DNA of 46,336 bases from Oscillospiraceae bacterium (GTDB lineage: Bacteria; Bacillota; Clostridia; Oscillospirales; Oscillospiraceae): assembly GCA_017461445.1 (NCBI GenBank), contig JAFTXW010000035.1, positions 1-46,336 on the forward strand. Reading direction: 5' to 3'. Below, piece by piece: positions 7,777-15,039 of this stretch. The translations under genes and the position numbers were made by a program. The notes below the pieces were generated by a model. The model saw only the letters and a program-made list of their open reading frames with translations. It was not told the DNA's origin and made no database searches. Each line of letters opens with the position of its first letter. Within the stretch, counting starts at the first letter, position 1.

Positions 7777-8974
7777 TCACAGCCCCCCTTTCCTTCCGTA
7801 AGGCTTCCGCCGCCAGTTTCAGCCGTTCCAAAGCCTGTTCCAGCGTGGCTCTGGGACAGGCCAGCACCACCCGCTGGAACTGCCCGCCATTCCCGCCGAA
7901 AATATGACCGGCATCCAGCCACAGCTTTGCCCGGTTCACGATAAGATCATCCAGTCCGCGCCGGGACAGGCCCAGCCCGGAGCAGTCCAGCCACGCGAAG
8001 TAGGTACCCTCCGGTTCCACCAGCCTGATCTCCGGGATGTTTTCCCCCAGATAGGCCCGCAGATAGTCCAGATTCTCCCGCAGATAAGCCCGGCACTGGC
8101 CCAGCCATTCCCCGCCCGAAGCATAAGCGGCCTGACAGGCCACGAGACCCAGCGTGTTCAGCTGAGAATAGCCGCTGCGGTCGATCTCTTTCAGGAAAGC
8201 CTCCCGGATCTGCCCGCTGGGGATCCAGATGTTGGACACCTGCAATCCCGCCAGATTAAAGGTCTTGCTGGGGGCCGTGCAGACGATGGCCTGCTCCGCC
8301 AACTCCGGGTTGGCTTCCAGAAATACATGGTGAGGATGCTCCTCAAAAGAGAAGTCGCAGTGAATTTCGTCGGAGATCACATAGATATTGTATTTTTTGC
8401 AGATCCCGCCGATCCGCCGCAGCTCCTCCAAGCTCCACACCCTGCCCACAGGGTTATGGGGGCTGCAAAGAAGGAACAGCTTTACCTGCCGCTCCACGAT
8501 CTTGCGCTCAAAGTCCTCAAAATCAACGGAATACCGTCCATTCCGGTAAACCAGTTCATTCTCAACCACCGTTCTGCCGTTATCCCCGATCACGCTGAAG
8601 AAGGGGTAATACACAGGGGGCTGGATCAGCACCGCGTCACCGGGCCGGGTCAGGGCCCGCACCGCCATGGCCAGGGCATAGACCACACCGGGGGTCTTGA
8701 CCAGCCACGTCTGCCTGGTCTGCCAGCCGAACCGCCGGGAAAACCAGCGGGCAACCGCGTCGTAATAGTCCGATTTCACATCGCTGTAGCCGAAAATTCC
8801 GTGATCCACCGCCCGGTGCAGGGCTTCCAGAACCGGCCTGGGCGCGGGGAAATCCATATCCGCCACCCACAGGGGCAGAACATCCGCAGGCTTGCCCCGC
8901 TCCACAGCAAAGTCATACTTCAGACTATTCGTATTTTGGCGGTCAATGACCGTGTCAAAATTATATTGCTCCAT
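7760..8974 (-). CDS. PLP-dependent C-S lyase, MalY/PatB family
   Basis: A 404-residue fold-type I aminotransferase-like enzyme. WVADMDFPAPRPV (36-48) is diagnostic for MalY/PatB C-S beta-lyases. Other marks are SPHNPVGR at 171-178 (Asn contacts PLP), SDEIHCD at 201-207 and PLP-binding Lys237 in APSKTFNLAGLQ. The usual reaction cleaves cystathionine or cysteine S-conjugates to a thiol, pyruvate and ammonia. The gene starts four bases after the trans-sulfuration gene. Within this operon it may make homocysteine or release a thiol from a cysteine conjugate, as EgtE does; the latter is inference. Confidence 0.9.
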   Translation of the reverse strand: MEQYNFDTVIDRQNTNSLKYDFAVERGKPADVLPLWVADMDFPAPRPVLEALHRAVDHGIFGYSDVKSDYYDAVARWFSRRFGWQTRQTWLVKTPGVVYALAMAVRALTRPGDAVLIQPPVYYPFFSVIGDNGRTVVENELVYRNGRYSVDFEDFERKIVERQVKLFLLCSPHNPVGRVWSLEELRRIGGICKKYNIYVISDEIHCDFSFEEHPHHVFLEANPELAEQAIVCTAPSKTFNLAGLQVSNIWIPSGQIREAFLKEIDRSGYSQLNTLGLVACQAAYASGGEWLGQCRAYLRENLDYLRAYLGENIPEIRLVEPEGTYFAWLDCSGLGLSRRGLDDLIVNRAKLWLDAGHIFGGNGGQFQRVVLACPRATLEQALERLKLAAEALRKERGAVNGHEI

Positions 8975-8978
8975 TGGC

Positions 8979-10127
8979 TTATTCCTCCAACGCCTGCTTT
9001 AAATCCGCGATAATATCATCCACGTGCTCCAATCCCACGGACAGCCGCAGCAGGGTTTCCGTAATGCCCAGCCGCTCCCGCATATCTTGGGGTACATCAT
9101 TGTGGGTCTGAAGCACGGGATAGGTGATCAGGGATTCCGTACCGCCCAGGCTTTCCGCGAAGGTGATCAGCCTTACCTTTTCCAGCACCCGCCGGGCGGT
9201 TTCCACGCTGTCGGTCCGGAACGAGATCATACTGCCCGCGCCCCGGGCCTGTCTGGCGTTTATTTCATAACCTGGATGCTCCGGCAGGCCCGCATAGTAC
9301 ACCCGGGTGATCTTCGGGTGTGTCTTGAGCCAGCGGGCCACCCGGAGGGCATTTTCCTGCTGGCGTTCCATGCGGACTGACAGGGTCTTGATGCCCCGCA
9401 GCATCAGCCAGCAGTCAAAGGGTGCCAGGATGCCGCCCGTTGTCTTGGCGATCATACGCACCCGGTCCGCAAGCTCCTGAGAAGCGCAGGAAAGGAAGCC
9501 GGAAAGAGTATCGTTGTGTCCGCTGAGGAATTTGGTGCCGCTGTGCAGCACGATATCCGCGCCCAGCTCGATGGGATTCTGCAAATAAGGTGAAAGGAAG
9601 GTGTTGTCCACAATGAGCAGGAGCTCCTGTTCCCGGGCAATTTGCGCGCAGGCATGCAGATCGGTAATGTTCATCATGGGGTTACTGGGGGTCTCGATGT
9701 AAAGTGCCCTGGTACAGGGGCGAAGCTTCGCCCGGATCTGCGCGGCATCCGTGGTATCCACAAAATCCACGGCAAGGCCATTCTTGCTTCCAATGGTCTG
9801 CAGCAGCCGGGTGGCTCCGCCGTACAGGTCCTCGGAACAAATAATGTGATCCCCGGGCTGGAACAGCTCAAAGCAGGCACTGACGGCCGCCATGCCGGTG
9901 GCAAAGGCCACCGTATCCCGGGCTCCCTCCAATGCGGAGATGGTTTCTTCCAGCCGCTGCCGGGTGGGATTCTGCACCCGGGAATAATCAAAGCCCGTGG
10001 ACTGTCCAACGCCGATATGTCCAAAGGTCGCGGTCTGATAAATGGGAAAGCTGACTGCCTTATTTGTATCCTGACAGCTGAAATCGGAATTTCCGTGAAT
10101 ACATCGTGTTTCAATGGATCTGCTCAT
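8979..10127 (-). CDS. Trans-sulfuration PLP enzyme (cystathionine gamma-synthase / gamma-lyase family)
   Basis: A 382-residue Cys/Met metabolism PLP enzyme. It shows SRVQNPTR (49-56), the substrate and cofactor site, YIETPSNP at 143-150, DNTFLSPYLQNP at 174-185, and PLP Lys199 in HSGTKFLSGHND. Synthase, gamma-lyase, beta-lyase and O-acylhomoserine sulfhydrylase cannot be separated by eye. GGAGGT lies a few bases before the ATG. It is the first gene after the T-box leader and the pair with MalY is the classic Cys/Met interconversion set, which supports sulfur amino acid control of the whole operon. Confidence 0.92.
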   Translation of the reverse strand: MSRSIETRCIHGNSDFSCQDTNKAVSFPIYQTATFGHIGVGQSTGFDYSRVQNPTRQRLEETISALEGARDTVAFATGMAAVSACFELFQPGDHIICSEDLYGGATRLLQTIGSKNGLAVDFVDTTDAAQIRAKLRPCTRALYIETPSNPMMNITDLHACAQIAREQELLLIVDNTFLSPYLQNPIELGADIVLHSGTKFLSGHNDTLSGFLSCASQELADRVRMIAKTTGGILAPFDCWLMLRGIKTLSVRMERQQENALRVARWLKTHPKITRVYYAGLPEHPGYEINARQARGAGSMISFRTDSVETARRVLEKVRLITFAESLGGTESLITYPVLQTHNDVPQDMRERLGITETLLRLSVGLEHVDDIIADLKQALEE

Positions 10128-10155
10128 ATGGGACGACCTCCAGTTCTTCTGCTGT

Positions 10156-10430
10156 TACGAAAAAAGCCCGCCTTCTGCCATAGAAGACGAGCAAAACGCA
10201 CGTGGTACCACTTCTGTTCATCCCGGCAAACGCCGGAACCTCTTTTCGGATATCCAACAATATCCTTTGCTGTAACGGGCAGACCCGGCGTGACTTACCT
10301 TTTCGCTCAGCCACGCTGCTCCGGAGCCATGTTCATCCGATGCGCACCGTCTTCTCTCAGCAAACAAAGACTCTCTGGAAGATGCGCGGTTCGAACTACT
10401 CTTTCCTTCACTGCATTTGAAACTATATGT
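10156..10430 (-). promoter_or_regulatory. T-box leader, probably tRNA-Met responsive
   Basis: The minus-strand leader holds the T-box core TGGTACCACG (10201-10210) just before a terminator, and upstream a Stem I-like region with CAGAGAG and a TTTGCTGAGAG apical motif. After that arm the text GAACATGGCTCC offers ATG (10328-10330) followed by a purine in the expected specifier position, giving Met; a Cys codon TGC also occurs nearby but is placed less well. Uncharged tRNA should favour antitermination and switch on the six-gene operon. The T-box itself is clear; the amino acid is inferred from the specifier and from the genes. Confidence 0.85.
10160..10192 (-). terminator. T-box terminator
   Basis: GCTCGTCTTC and GAAGGCGGGC form the stem around a six-base loop, with two G-U pairs, followed by TTTTTT on the minus strand. 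Placed directly after the T-box sequence, it is the terminator half of the T-box switch. Confidence 0.88.
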
Positions 10431-10441
10431 GGTTTTTTATA

Positions 10442-10470
10442 ATTATAGGAAATGTCTTCCGAAAAGTCAA
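10442..10470 (-). promoter_or_regulatory. Promoter of the T-box operon
   Basis: On the minus strand TTGACT (10465-10470), 17 bases, TATAAT (10442-10447). The transcript would start just before the T-box Stem I region. Confidence 0.85.
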
Positions 10471-10489
10471 GAACTAAAGAAGTAGTTAT

Positions 10490-10497
10490 GTAGGAAT
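10490..10497. promoter_or_regulatory. GTAGGAAT half-site between divergent promoters
   Basis: A complete GTAGGAAT word lies between the two divergent promoters at 10442-10470 and 10515-10543. The partner half-site seven bases away is poor. It may be a weak or single half-site for the same regulator that is proposed for 3588-3610 and 13840-13862. Confidence 0.4.
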
Positions 10498-10514
10498 TTA
10501 TTTTGTGGAGCCTA

Positions 10515-10543
10515 TTGACAAGTTCTTTTTATTCCGCTATAAT
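10515..10543 (+). promoter_or_regulatory. Consensus promoter for the DUF2318 operon
   Basis: TTGACA (10515-10520), 17 bases, TATAAT (10538-10543), both perfect. It faces right, towards the leader with the terminator at 10602-10636 and the DUF2318 gene. Confidence 0.9.
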
Positions 10544-10585
10544 CCCCATAAACCAACTGGTACAGTGGGTTAAGCAAAGTGAAAA

Positions 10586-10636
10586 CGTCCGACCCGCATA
10601 CGGGGTGTCCTGCAGAAACGGACGCCCCGCTTTTTT
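10586..10636 (+). terminator. Attenuator-like terminator in the DUF2318 leader
   Basis: GGGGTGTCC (10602-10610) and GGACGCCCC (10620-10628) form a stem followed by GCTTTTTT, about 60 bases after the transcription start and 30 bases before the gene. CGTCC at 10586-10590 could compete for GGACG, so two alternative folds are possible. The leader is only about 95 bases long and does not match a riboswitch class I can name. It may instead end a small RNA. Confidence 0.7.
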
Positions 10637-10667
10637 CGTATTCTCATTCTTCCAGAGGAGTATCAAA

Positions 10668-11174
10668 ATGAAAAAGAACATGCAAATTCCTATTTTACCC
10701 ATTCTGGCCGCGGCGGTGGTTGTGGTCGCGGCCGCCGTGACCCTGCTGCCGAAGCTGTCTCCGGATACGGCTCCCCAGCAGTCTGAAAGCGCGCAGATCG
10801 CGGAAAACGGCGACCTTGTCCTTCAAATTGAGGACATCGGAACGGAAGCCAGCTTTATCGATTACGACGCGGATGGCACCACCGTCCAGCTGTTCGCGGT
10901 TCTGGCCTCCGACGGCACCGTCCGACTGGCACTGAACACCTGCCAGGTCTGCAACGGCTCCCCCTATGCTTACTTTACCCAGGAGGGCGACTGGTTTATC
11001 TGCCAGAACTGCAAGAACAAGTTCGCCTCCACCCATGTGGGCATCGTCAGCGGCGGGTGCAACCCCATCCCCATCACCGACGGGGTCTACACCCAGCAGG
11101 AGGGAACCATCCGTATCCCGGCATCCTTTCTGACGGAAAGTGCCGCTTTGTTTCAAAACTGGAAGAACTTTTGA
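10668..11174 (+). CDS. DUF2318 membrane-anchored metal-binding protein
   Basis: 168 residues from ATG 10668, which has AGAGGAG upstream; the longer frame runs through the leader and terminator and is rejected. One N-terminal membrane segment follows MKKNMQ, then an acidic linker and a domain with NTCQVC and FICQNCKNKF, two CxxC pairs, plus GGCNPIPI. This Cys pattern is that of DUF2318, predicted to bind a metal such as Fe or Cu outside the membrane. It is followed 14 bases later by an HMA/TauE/cupredoxin fusion, which supports a metal-handling role. The exact function is not established. Confidence 0.82.
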   Translation: MKKNMQIPILPILAAAVVVVAAAVTLLPKLSPDTAPQQSESAQIAENGDLVLQIEDIGTEASFIDYDADGTTVQLFAVLASDGTVRLALNTCQVCNGSPYAYFTQEGDWFICQNCKNKFASTHVGIVSGGCNPIPITDGVYTQQEGTIRIPASFLTESAALFQNWKNF

Positions 11175-11188
11175 CCCCGGAGGATCCT

Positions 11189-12475
11189 ATGGAAAAGCGG
11201 CATTTTGATATCGGCGGCATGACCTGCTCCGGCTGCGAACGGGCCGTCGAGCGGGCGGTATCCCGGCTGGATGGCGTTCATTCTGCCCGGGCGGACCACC
11301 AGAAGGGGCAGTTGGATGTGGAATTTTCCCCGCCCTGCACCCCGGAAAGAATCGGGAATGCGGTAGAAAAGGCGGGCTATGAAGTCACGGATAAGCCCCG
11401 GAGCAAAATGGACGCCCTGTATCTGCTGATCATTCTGCTGGGGCTTTCCGTCATCGCCCGGCAGCTTGGCTGGACGGAGATTTTCCGGGCAGTCCCAACG
11501 GTAAGCGGCCAGCAGCTGGGATATTTGACCCTGTTCCTTACCGGCCTGCTGACCTCCGTCCACTGCATTGCCATGTGCGGCGGCCTGAACCTGGCACAAA
11601 GCATCAGCGGCGAGCACCACAGCCCCATCTGGGGAAGCCTGCTGTATAATCTGGGGCGGCTGACCAGCTATACCCTGATTGGCGGCCTTCTGGGGTTTAT
11701 CGGGGAAAAGGCAGCCATTACCCTCCGGGTACGGGGGCTGATTGGACTGTGCGCGGGCATCGGAATGCTGCTGATGGGCATTCGCATGCTGACGGGCTTT
11801 TCCCTGCCCCGAAAGTTTCGGATTTCCTTACCAAAGGGTCTGGTAAAGAGGCTGAACGCCTTCAAAAAATGCGGCCCCTATGCTGTGGGATTGGTCAACG
11901 GCTTTATGCCCTGCGGCCCGCTGCAATCCATGCAGCTGTACGCCATCGCCAGCGGCAGCTTCTTTGTGGGAGCCTCATCCATGTTTTTCTTCTGCCTGGG
12001 AACGATCCCGCTGGTGCTGCTCTTCGGCGCGGCTGCGGGAATTCTGAAACAGAACTGGCGTCAGAAAATTCTGCAGCTTGGCTCCGCCATGCTGGTTCTG
12101 ATCGGACTTTCCACCATGCAGAACAATCTGGCTCTGACCGGGGTTACGCTCCCCTGGGCCAAAAGCGGCGGCGAGAGCACCGTCATCAGCTCCACCATAG
12201 ACGGCGGCGTACAATATGTTTCCACCACGCTCCGGGCCAATGGCTATGACGATATCCGGGTCACTGCCGGAATTCCGGTCATCTGGACCATCACCGTGGA
12301 GGAAGCGGCCCTGAACGGATGCAACAACGAAATTTTCCTCCCGGCCTTTGACCAACAGGTCAAGCTGGAAGTGGGCACCACGACCATTTCCTTCACGCCG
12401 GAAAAAGCCGGCACCTATCCCTATACCTGCTGGATGGGGATGCTGCAAAATACGATCACTGTAACCGAGGAATAA
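11189..12475 (+). CDS. HMA domain - TauE/SafE-like membrane protein - cupredoxin-like fusion
   Basis: 428 residues from ATG 11189, with CGGAGGATC before it. Residues 1-65 are a heavy-metal-associated domain with GGMTCSGC (Cys13, Cys16). The centre is a six- to seven-helix membrane domain with LTSVHCIAMCGG and VNGFMPCGPLQ, the Cys-Gly/Pro-Cys signatures of the TauE/SafE (UreH/DsbD-like) group. The last ~90 residues look like a cupredoxin-type domain with GCNNEIFLP and YPYTCWMGM, in which Cys and Met are possible copper ligands. Together with the DUF2318 neighbour it probably moves or buffers copper; this is inference from domains. Confidence 0.85.
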   Translation: MEKRHFDIGGMTCSGCERAVERAVSRLDGVHSARADHQKGQLDVEFSPPCTPERIGNAVEKAGYEVTDKPRSKMDALYLLIILLGLSVIARQLGWTEIFRAVPTVSGQQLGYLTLFLTGLLTSVHCIAMCGGLNLAQSISGEHHSPIWGSLLYNLGRLTSYTLIGGLLGFIGEKAAITLRVRGLIGLCAGIGMLLMGIRMLTGFSLPRKFRISLPKGLVKRLNAFKKCGPYAVGLVNGFMPCGPLQSMQLYAIASGSFFVGASSMFFFCLGTIPLVLLFGAAAGILKQNWRQKILQLGSAMLVLIGLSTMQNNLALTGVTLPWAKSGGESTVISSTIDGGVQYVSTTLRANGYDDIRVTAGIPVIWTITVEEAALNGCNNEIFLPAFDQQVKLEVGTTTISFTPEKAGTYPYTCWMGMLQNTITVTEE

Positions 12476-12477
12476 CT

Positions 12478-13239
12478 ATGCTGAATCAATTTTCAAGAAC
12501 CCAGCTGCAATTTGGCGCGGAGGGTATGGAAAAGCTGTACGGAGCACGGGTAGCCGTGTTTGGCATCGGCGGTGTGGGCGGCTACACGGTGGAAGCCCTG
12601 GCCCGCAGCGGCATCGGCACGCTGGACATTATCGACGACGACCGGGTATGCCTGACCAACGTAAACCGCCAAATCTTCGCCACCCGGAAAACCGTGGGAC
12701 AATACAAGGTCGATGTTGCGGAAGCGCGCATTCTGGAGATTAATCCAAATGCCATCGTCCACAAATACAAGACCTTCTACGCGCCCCAGACGGCGGATCA
12801 GTTCGACTTCACCCAATACGACTATGTGGTGGATGCCATCGATACGGTGACCGGAAAGCTGGAGCTGGTGGAGCAGGCCCGGAAGGCCGGTGTCCCCATC
12901 ATCAGCAGCATGGGTGCGGGAAACAAGGTGGACCCCACCGCCTTTGAGGTGGCCGATATTTATGAAACCTCCGTCTGCCCCCTGGCTCGGGTCATGCGGC
13001 GGGAACTGAAAAAGCGGGGAATTGAAAAGCTGAAGGTGGTCTATTCCAAGGAGCCGCCCATGACCCCCATCGACGATATGACCATCAGCTGCCGGACCCA
13101 CTGCATCTGCCCGCCCGGCACCGCCCGGAAGTGCACCCAGCGGCGGCAGGTGCCGGGAAGCAACGCCTTCGTCCCCTCCGTGGTGGGCCTGATCATTGCG
13201 GGAGAGGTGGTCAAGGAGCTTTCCGGCTTCACAAGATGA
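12478..13239 (+). CDS. tcdA: tRNA threonylcarbamoyladenosine dehydratase (ThiF/E1-like)
   Basis: 253 residues, the usual length of TcdA. This E1-like enzyme activates and cyclises t6A37 to ct6A37 in tRNAs reading ANN codons. The nucleotide-binding motif VFGIGGVGGYTVEAL, the DDDRVCLTNVNRQ stretch and DAIDTVTGK are typical. Later Cys residues in RTHCICPPGTARKCTQRR match the C-terminal region of the family. The ATG comes two bases after the stop of the copper-type fusion gene, so it is cotranscribed without an obvious functional link. Confidence 0.9.
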   Translation: MLNQFSRTQLQFGAEGMEKLYGARVAVFGIGGVGGYTVEALARSGIGTLDIIDDDRVCLTNVNRQIFATRKTVGQYKVDVAEARILEINPNAIVHKYKTFYAPQTADQFDFTQYDYVVDAIDTVTGKLELVEQARKAGVPIISSMGAGNKVDPTAFEVADIYETSVCPLARVMRRELKKRGIEKLKVVYSKEPPMTPIDDMTISCRTHCICPPGTARKCTQRRQVPGSNAFVPSVVGLIIAGEVVKELSGFTR

Positions 13240-13251
13240 TTTTATGATAGA

Positions 13252-13282
13252 AGGGCGTGCCGCATTTTTGCGGCACGCCCTT
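13252..13282. terminator. Terminator between tcdA and the Rrf2 gene
   Basis: AGGGCGTGCCGCA and TGCGGCACGCCCT form a 13-bp perfect stem with a short T-rich loop, followed by TTCT. It separates convergent genes and can serve both. Confidence 0.85.
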
Positions 13283-13291
13283 TCTGTTTCT

Positions 13292-13723
13292 TCAAATAAC
13301 GTAGTCATCCCCGACGGAATCATGCTCCATCAGGTCTGCGATGGTCACGCTTTCCAGATACTGGCGGATGACCTGATCCAGCCCCTTCCAAAGCGAAAGG
13401 GTGCGGCATTTTGCCTGCTTGGAACAGGCATCAGCCCCTTCCTCCAGGCAGGAAACGGGGGCCAGGGATTCCTCCGTCAGGCGCAGGATGCTCCACACCG
13501 TGTACTGCTCCGGGGTTTTCTTCAGCTTGTAGCCGCCGCCCTTACCCCGCAGGCTTTCCAGCACCCGGGCTTTCACCAGCATCCGAATAATGCTCTCCAG
13601 ATACTTTTCCGAAATCTCCTGCCGCTGGGCAATGCCCTTCAGGGAAATAAATTCATCGGTTTGGTGCTCCGCCAGATCGATCATGACCCGCAGCGCGTAA
13701 CGTCCTTTTGTAGAAATCAGCAT
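13292..13723 (-). CDS. Rrf2 family transcription regulator (CymR/IscR-like)
   Basis: 143 residues. The N-terminus MLISTKGRYALRVMIDLA and the recognition helix region RQEISEKYLESIIRMLVKA are typical of Rrf2 winged-helix regulators. Cys92, Cys100 and Cys106 (spacing 7 and 5) recall the Fe-S ligand loop of IscR, though with a different first spacing; CymR of Bacillus lacks such a set. The gene is divergent from cysK, which fits a CymR-like repressor of sulfur genes. CymR is known to sense cysteine through CysK binding; whether this protein does so or carries a cluster is open. It probably also controls itself, since a GTAGGGAAT word lies in its promoter spacer. Confidence 0.88.
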   Translation of the reverse strand: MLISTKGRYALRVMIDLAEHQTDEFISLKGIAQRQEISEKYLESIIRMLVKARVLESLRGKGGGYKLKKTPEQYTVWSILRLTEESLAPVSCLEEGADACSKQAKCRTLSLWKGLDQVIRQYLESVTIADLMEHDSVGDDYVI

Positions 13724-13752
13724 ATGGTATCCCTCCTGTTTCTTTATATCCT

Positions 13753-13781
13753 ATTATACAGCAAGGTTTGTAGGGAATCAA
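13753..13781 (-). promoter_or_regulatory. Promoter of the Rrf2 gene
   Basis: On the minus strand TTGATT (13776-13781), 17 bases, TATAAT (13753-13758). The spacer contains ATTCCCTAC, close to the half-site seen in the proposed operators. Confidence 0.8.
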
Positions 13782-13804
13782 CCAAAATTTTCGTCATATA
13801 TCTA

Positions 13805-13833
13805 TTGACAAATCCGATTCGGCGTTATATAAT
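13805..13833 (+). promoter_or_regulatory. Promoter of cysK
   Basis: TTGACA (13805-13810), 17 bases, TATAAT (13828-13833), both perfect. The start of transcription would fall inside the dyad at 13840-13862. The untranslated leader is about 120 bases. Confidence 0.88.
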
Positions 13834-13839
13834 CCATAT

Positions 13840-13862
13840 AATCCTAGCAGGAAGGTAGGAAT
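13840..13862. promoter_or_regulatory. Operator-like dyad at the cysK transcription start
   Basis: AATCCTAG, seven bases, GTAGGAAT: the right half is perfect and the left half matches six of eight positions of the dyad at 3588-3610. Spacing and position relative to the promoter are alike at both sites, which suggests the same repressor, most simply the Rrf2 protein encoded next door. Confidence 0.65.
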
Positions 13863-13961
13863 TAATGATGAAGAACCGCTTACCATACTTCCGATGTTGA
13901 TGCTCTACCTGTCATTGCGCAAGCTCACACAACACAACATCCATATCAGGAGGAATTGATT

Positions 13962-14894
13962 ATGAGTAAGATTTATAAATCCGCAGATCAGCTGATTGGC
14001 AAGACCCCTCTGCTGGAGCTGGTACACATTGAAAAGGAACTGGGCCTGGAAGCCACCATCCTGGCCAAGCTGGAATATTTTAACCCCGCAGGCTCCGTCA
14101 AGGACCGCATCGCCAAGGCCATGATCGACGATGCAGAGGCCAGCGGCAAGCTGAAGCCCGGCAGTGTCATCATTGAGCCCACCTCCGGCAATACCGGCAT
14201 CGGCCTGGCATCCGTAGCCGCGGCCCGGGGCTACCGCATCATCATCGTCATGCCCGAGACCATGAGCGTAGAACGCCGCCAGCTGATGAAGGCCTACGGT
14301 GCCGAACTGGTGCTGACCGAGGGTGCCAAGGGCATGAAGGGTGCCATTGCCAAGGCGGAGGAGCTGTCTAAGGAGATCCCGGGCAGCTTTATCCCCGGCC
14401 AGTTCGTGAATCCCGCCAATCCTGCTGTTCACCGGGCCACTACCGGTCCCGAGATTTGGGAGGACACCGACGGTCAGGTGGATATCTTCGTGGCAGGCGT
14501 CGGCACCGGCGGCACCGTCACCGGCGTGGGCGAGTATCTGAAGAGCCGGAATCCAGACGTGAAGGTGGTCGCCGTAGAGCCCGCCACATCTCCCGTTCTG
14601 AGCAAGGGCACTCCCGGTGCCCACAAGATCCAGGGCATCGGCGCAGGCTTTGTTCCCGCCGTCCTGAATACCGGTGTCTATGATGAGATCATTCCCGTAG
14701 AAAACGAGGACGCTTTCGCTACCGGAAAGAAGATCGGCAAGGCCGAGGGTGTTCTGGTGGGTATCTCCTCCGGTGCGGCGGTTTGGGCGGCCATCGAACT
14801 GGCAAAGCGGCCCGAAAACAAGGGCAAGACCATCGTGGCTCTGCTGCCGGACACCGGCGACCGCTATCTGTCCACCCCGCTCTTCGCGGATTAA
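13962..14894 (+). CDS. cysK: Cysteine synthase A (O-acetylserine sulfhydrylase)
   Basis: PLP enzyme making cysteine from O-acetylserine and sulfide, 310 residues from ATG 13962 with AGGAGGAATTGATT before it; an upstream in-frame TTG at 13956 is less likely. PLP Lys47 lies in NPAGSVKDR, the substrate loop is PTSGNTGIG, and the cofactor phosphate loop is VGTGGTVTG. The C-terminus ends [12 protein letters not shown], the typical CysK tail. Its promoter region is shared with a divergent Rrf2 regulator gene. It provides the cysteine used by the gamma-glutamyl-cysteine operon and complements cystine uptake. Confidence 0.96.
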   Translation: MSKIYKSADQLIGKTPLLELVHIEKELGLEATILAKLEYFNPAGSVKDRIAKAMIDDAEASGKLKPGSVIIEPTSGNTGIGLASVAAARGYRIIIVMPETMSVERRQLMKAYGAELVLTEGAKGMKGAIAKAEELSKEIPGSFIPGQFVNPANPAVHRATTGPEIWEDTDGQVDIFVAGVGTGGTVTGVGEYLKSRNPDVKVVAVEPATSPVLSKGTPGAHKIQGIGAGFVPAVLNTGVYDEIIPVENEDAFATGKKIGKAEGVLVGISSGAAVWAAIELAKRPENKGKTIVALLPDTGDRYLSTPLFAD

Positions 14895-14895
14895 G

Positions 14896-14947
14896 CAACG
14901 CCGATAGGCGGTGTCTTCTTATTTAAAATTGAAGATTTTAAATAAGA
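14896..14947. repeat. Twin-hairpin intergenic repeat, copy 1
   Basis: CAACGCCGATAGGCGGTGTC is followed by CTTATTTAAAAT and its complement ATTTTAAATAAG. A similar text, read on the minus strand, occurs at about 17760-17790 (ACAACGCCG, AGGCG, GTCTTT, AATTTGAA). This suggests a dispersed hairpin element rather than a simple terminator, although it lies directly after cysK and could help end its transcript. Confidence 0.5.
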
Positions 14948-14997
14948 AAGAGTGTCAGATGCCAGCCGTTTCCGGGCTGCCCCATAATAAAAATTTC

Positions 14998-15033
14998 TCC
15001 AGGATCTCAGAAATGAGATCCTGGATTTCTTTT
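14998..15033 (+). terminator. Terminator downstream of cysK
   Basis: TCCAGGATCTCA and TGAGATCCTGGA form a perfect 12-bp stem with a four-base loop, followed by TTTCTTTTG. Confidence 0.85.
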
Positions 15034-15039
15034 GTTAAA

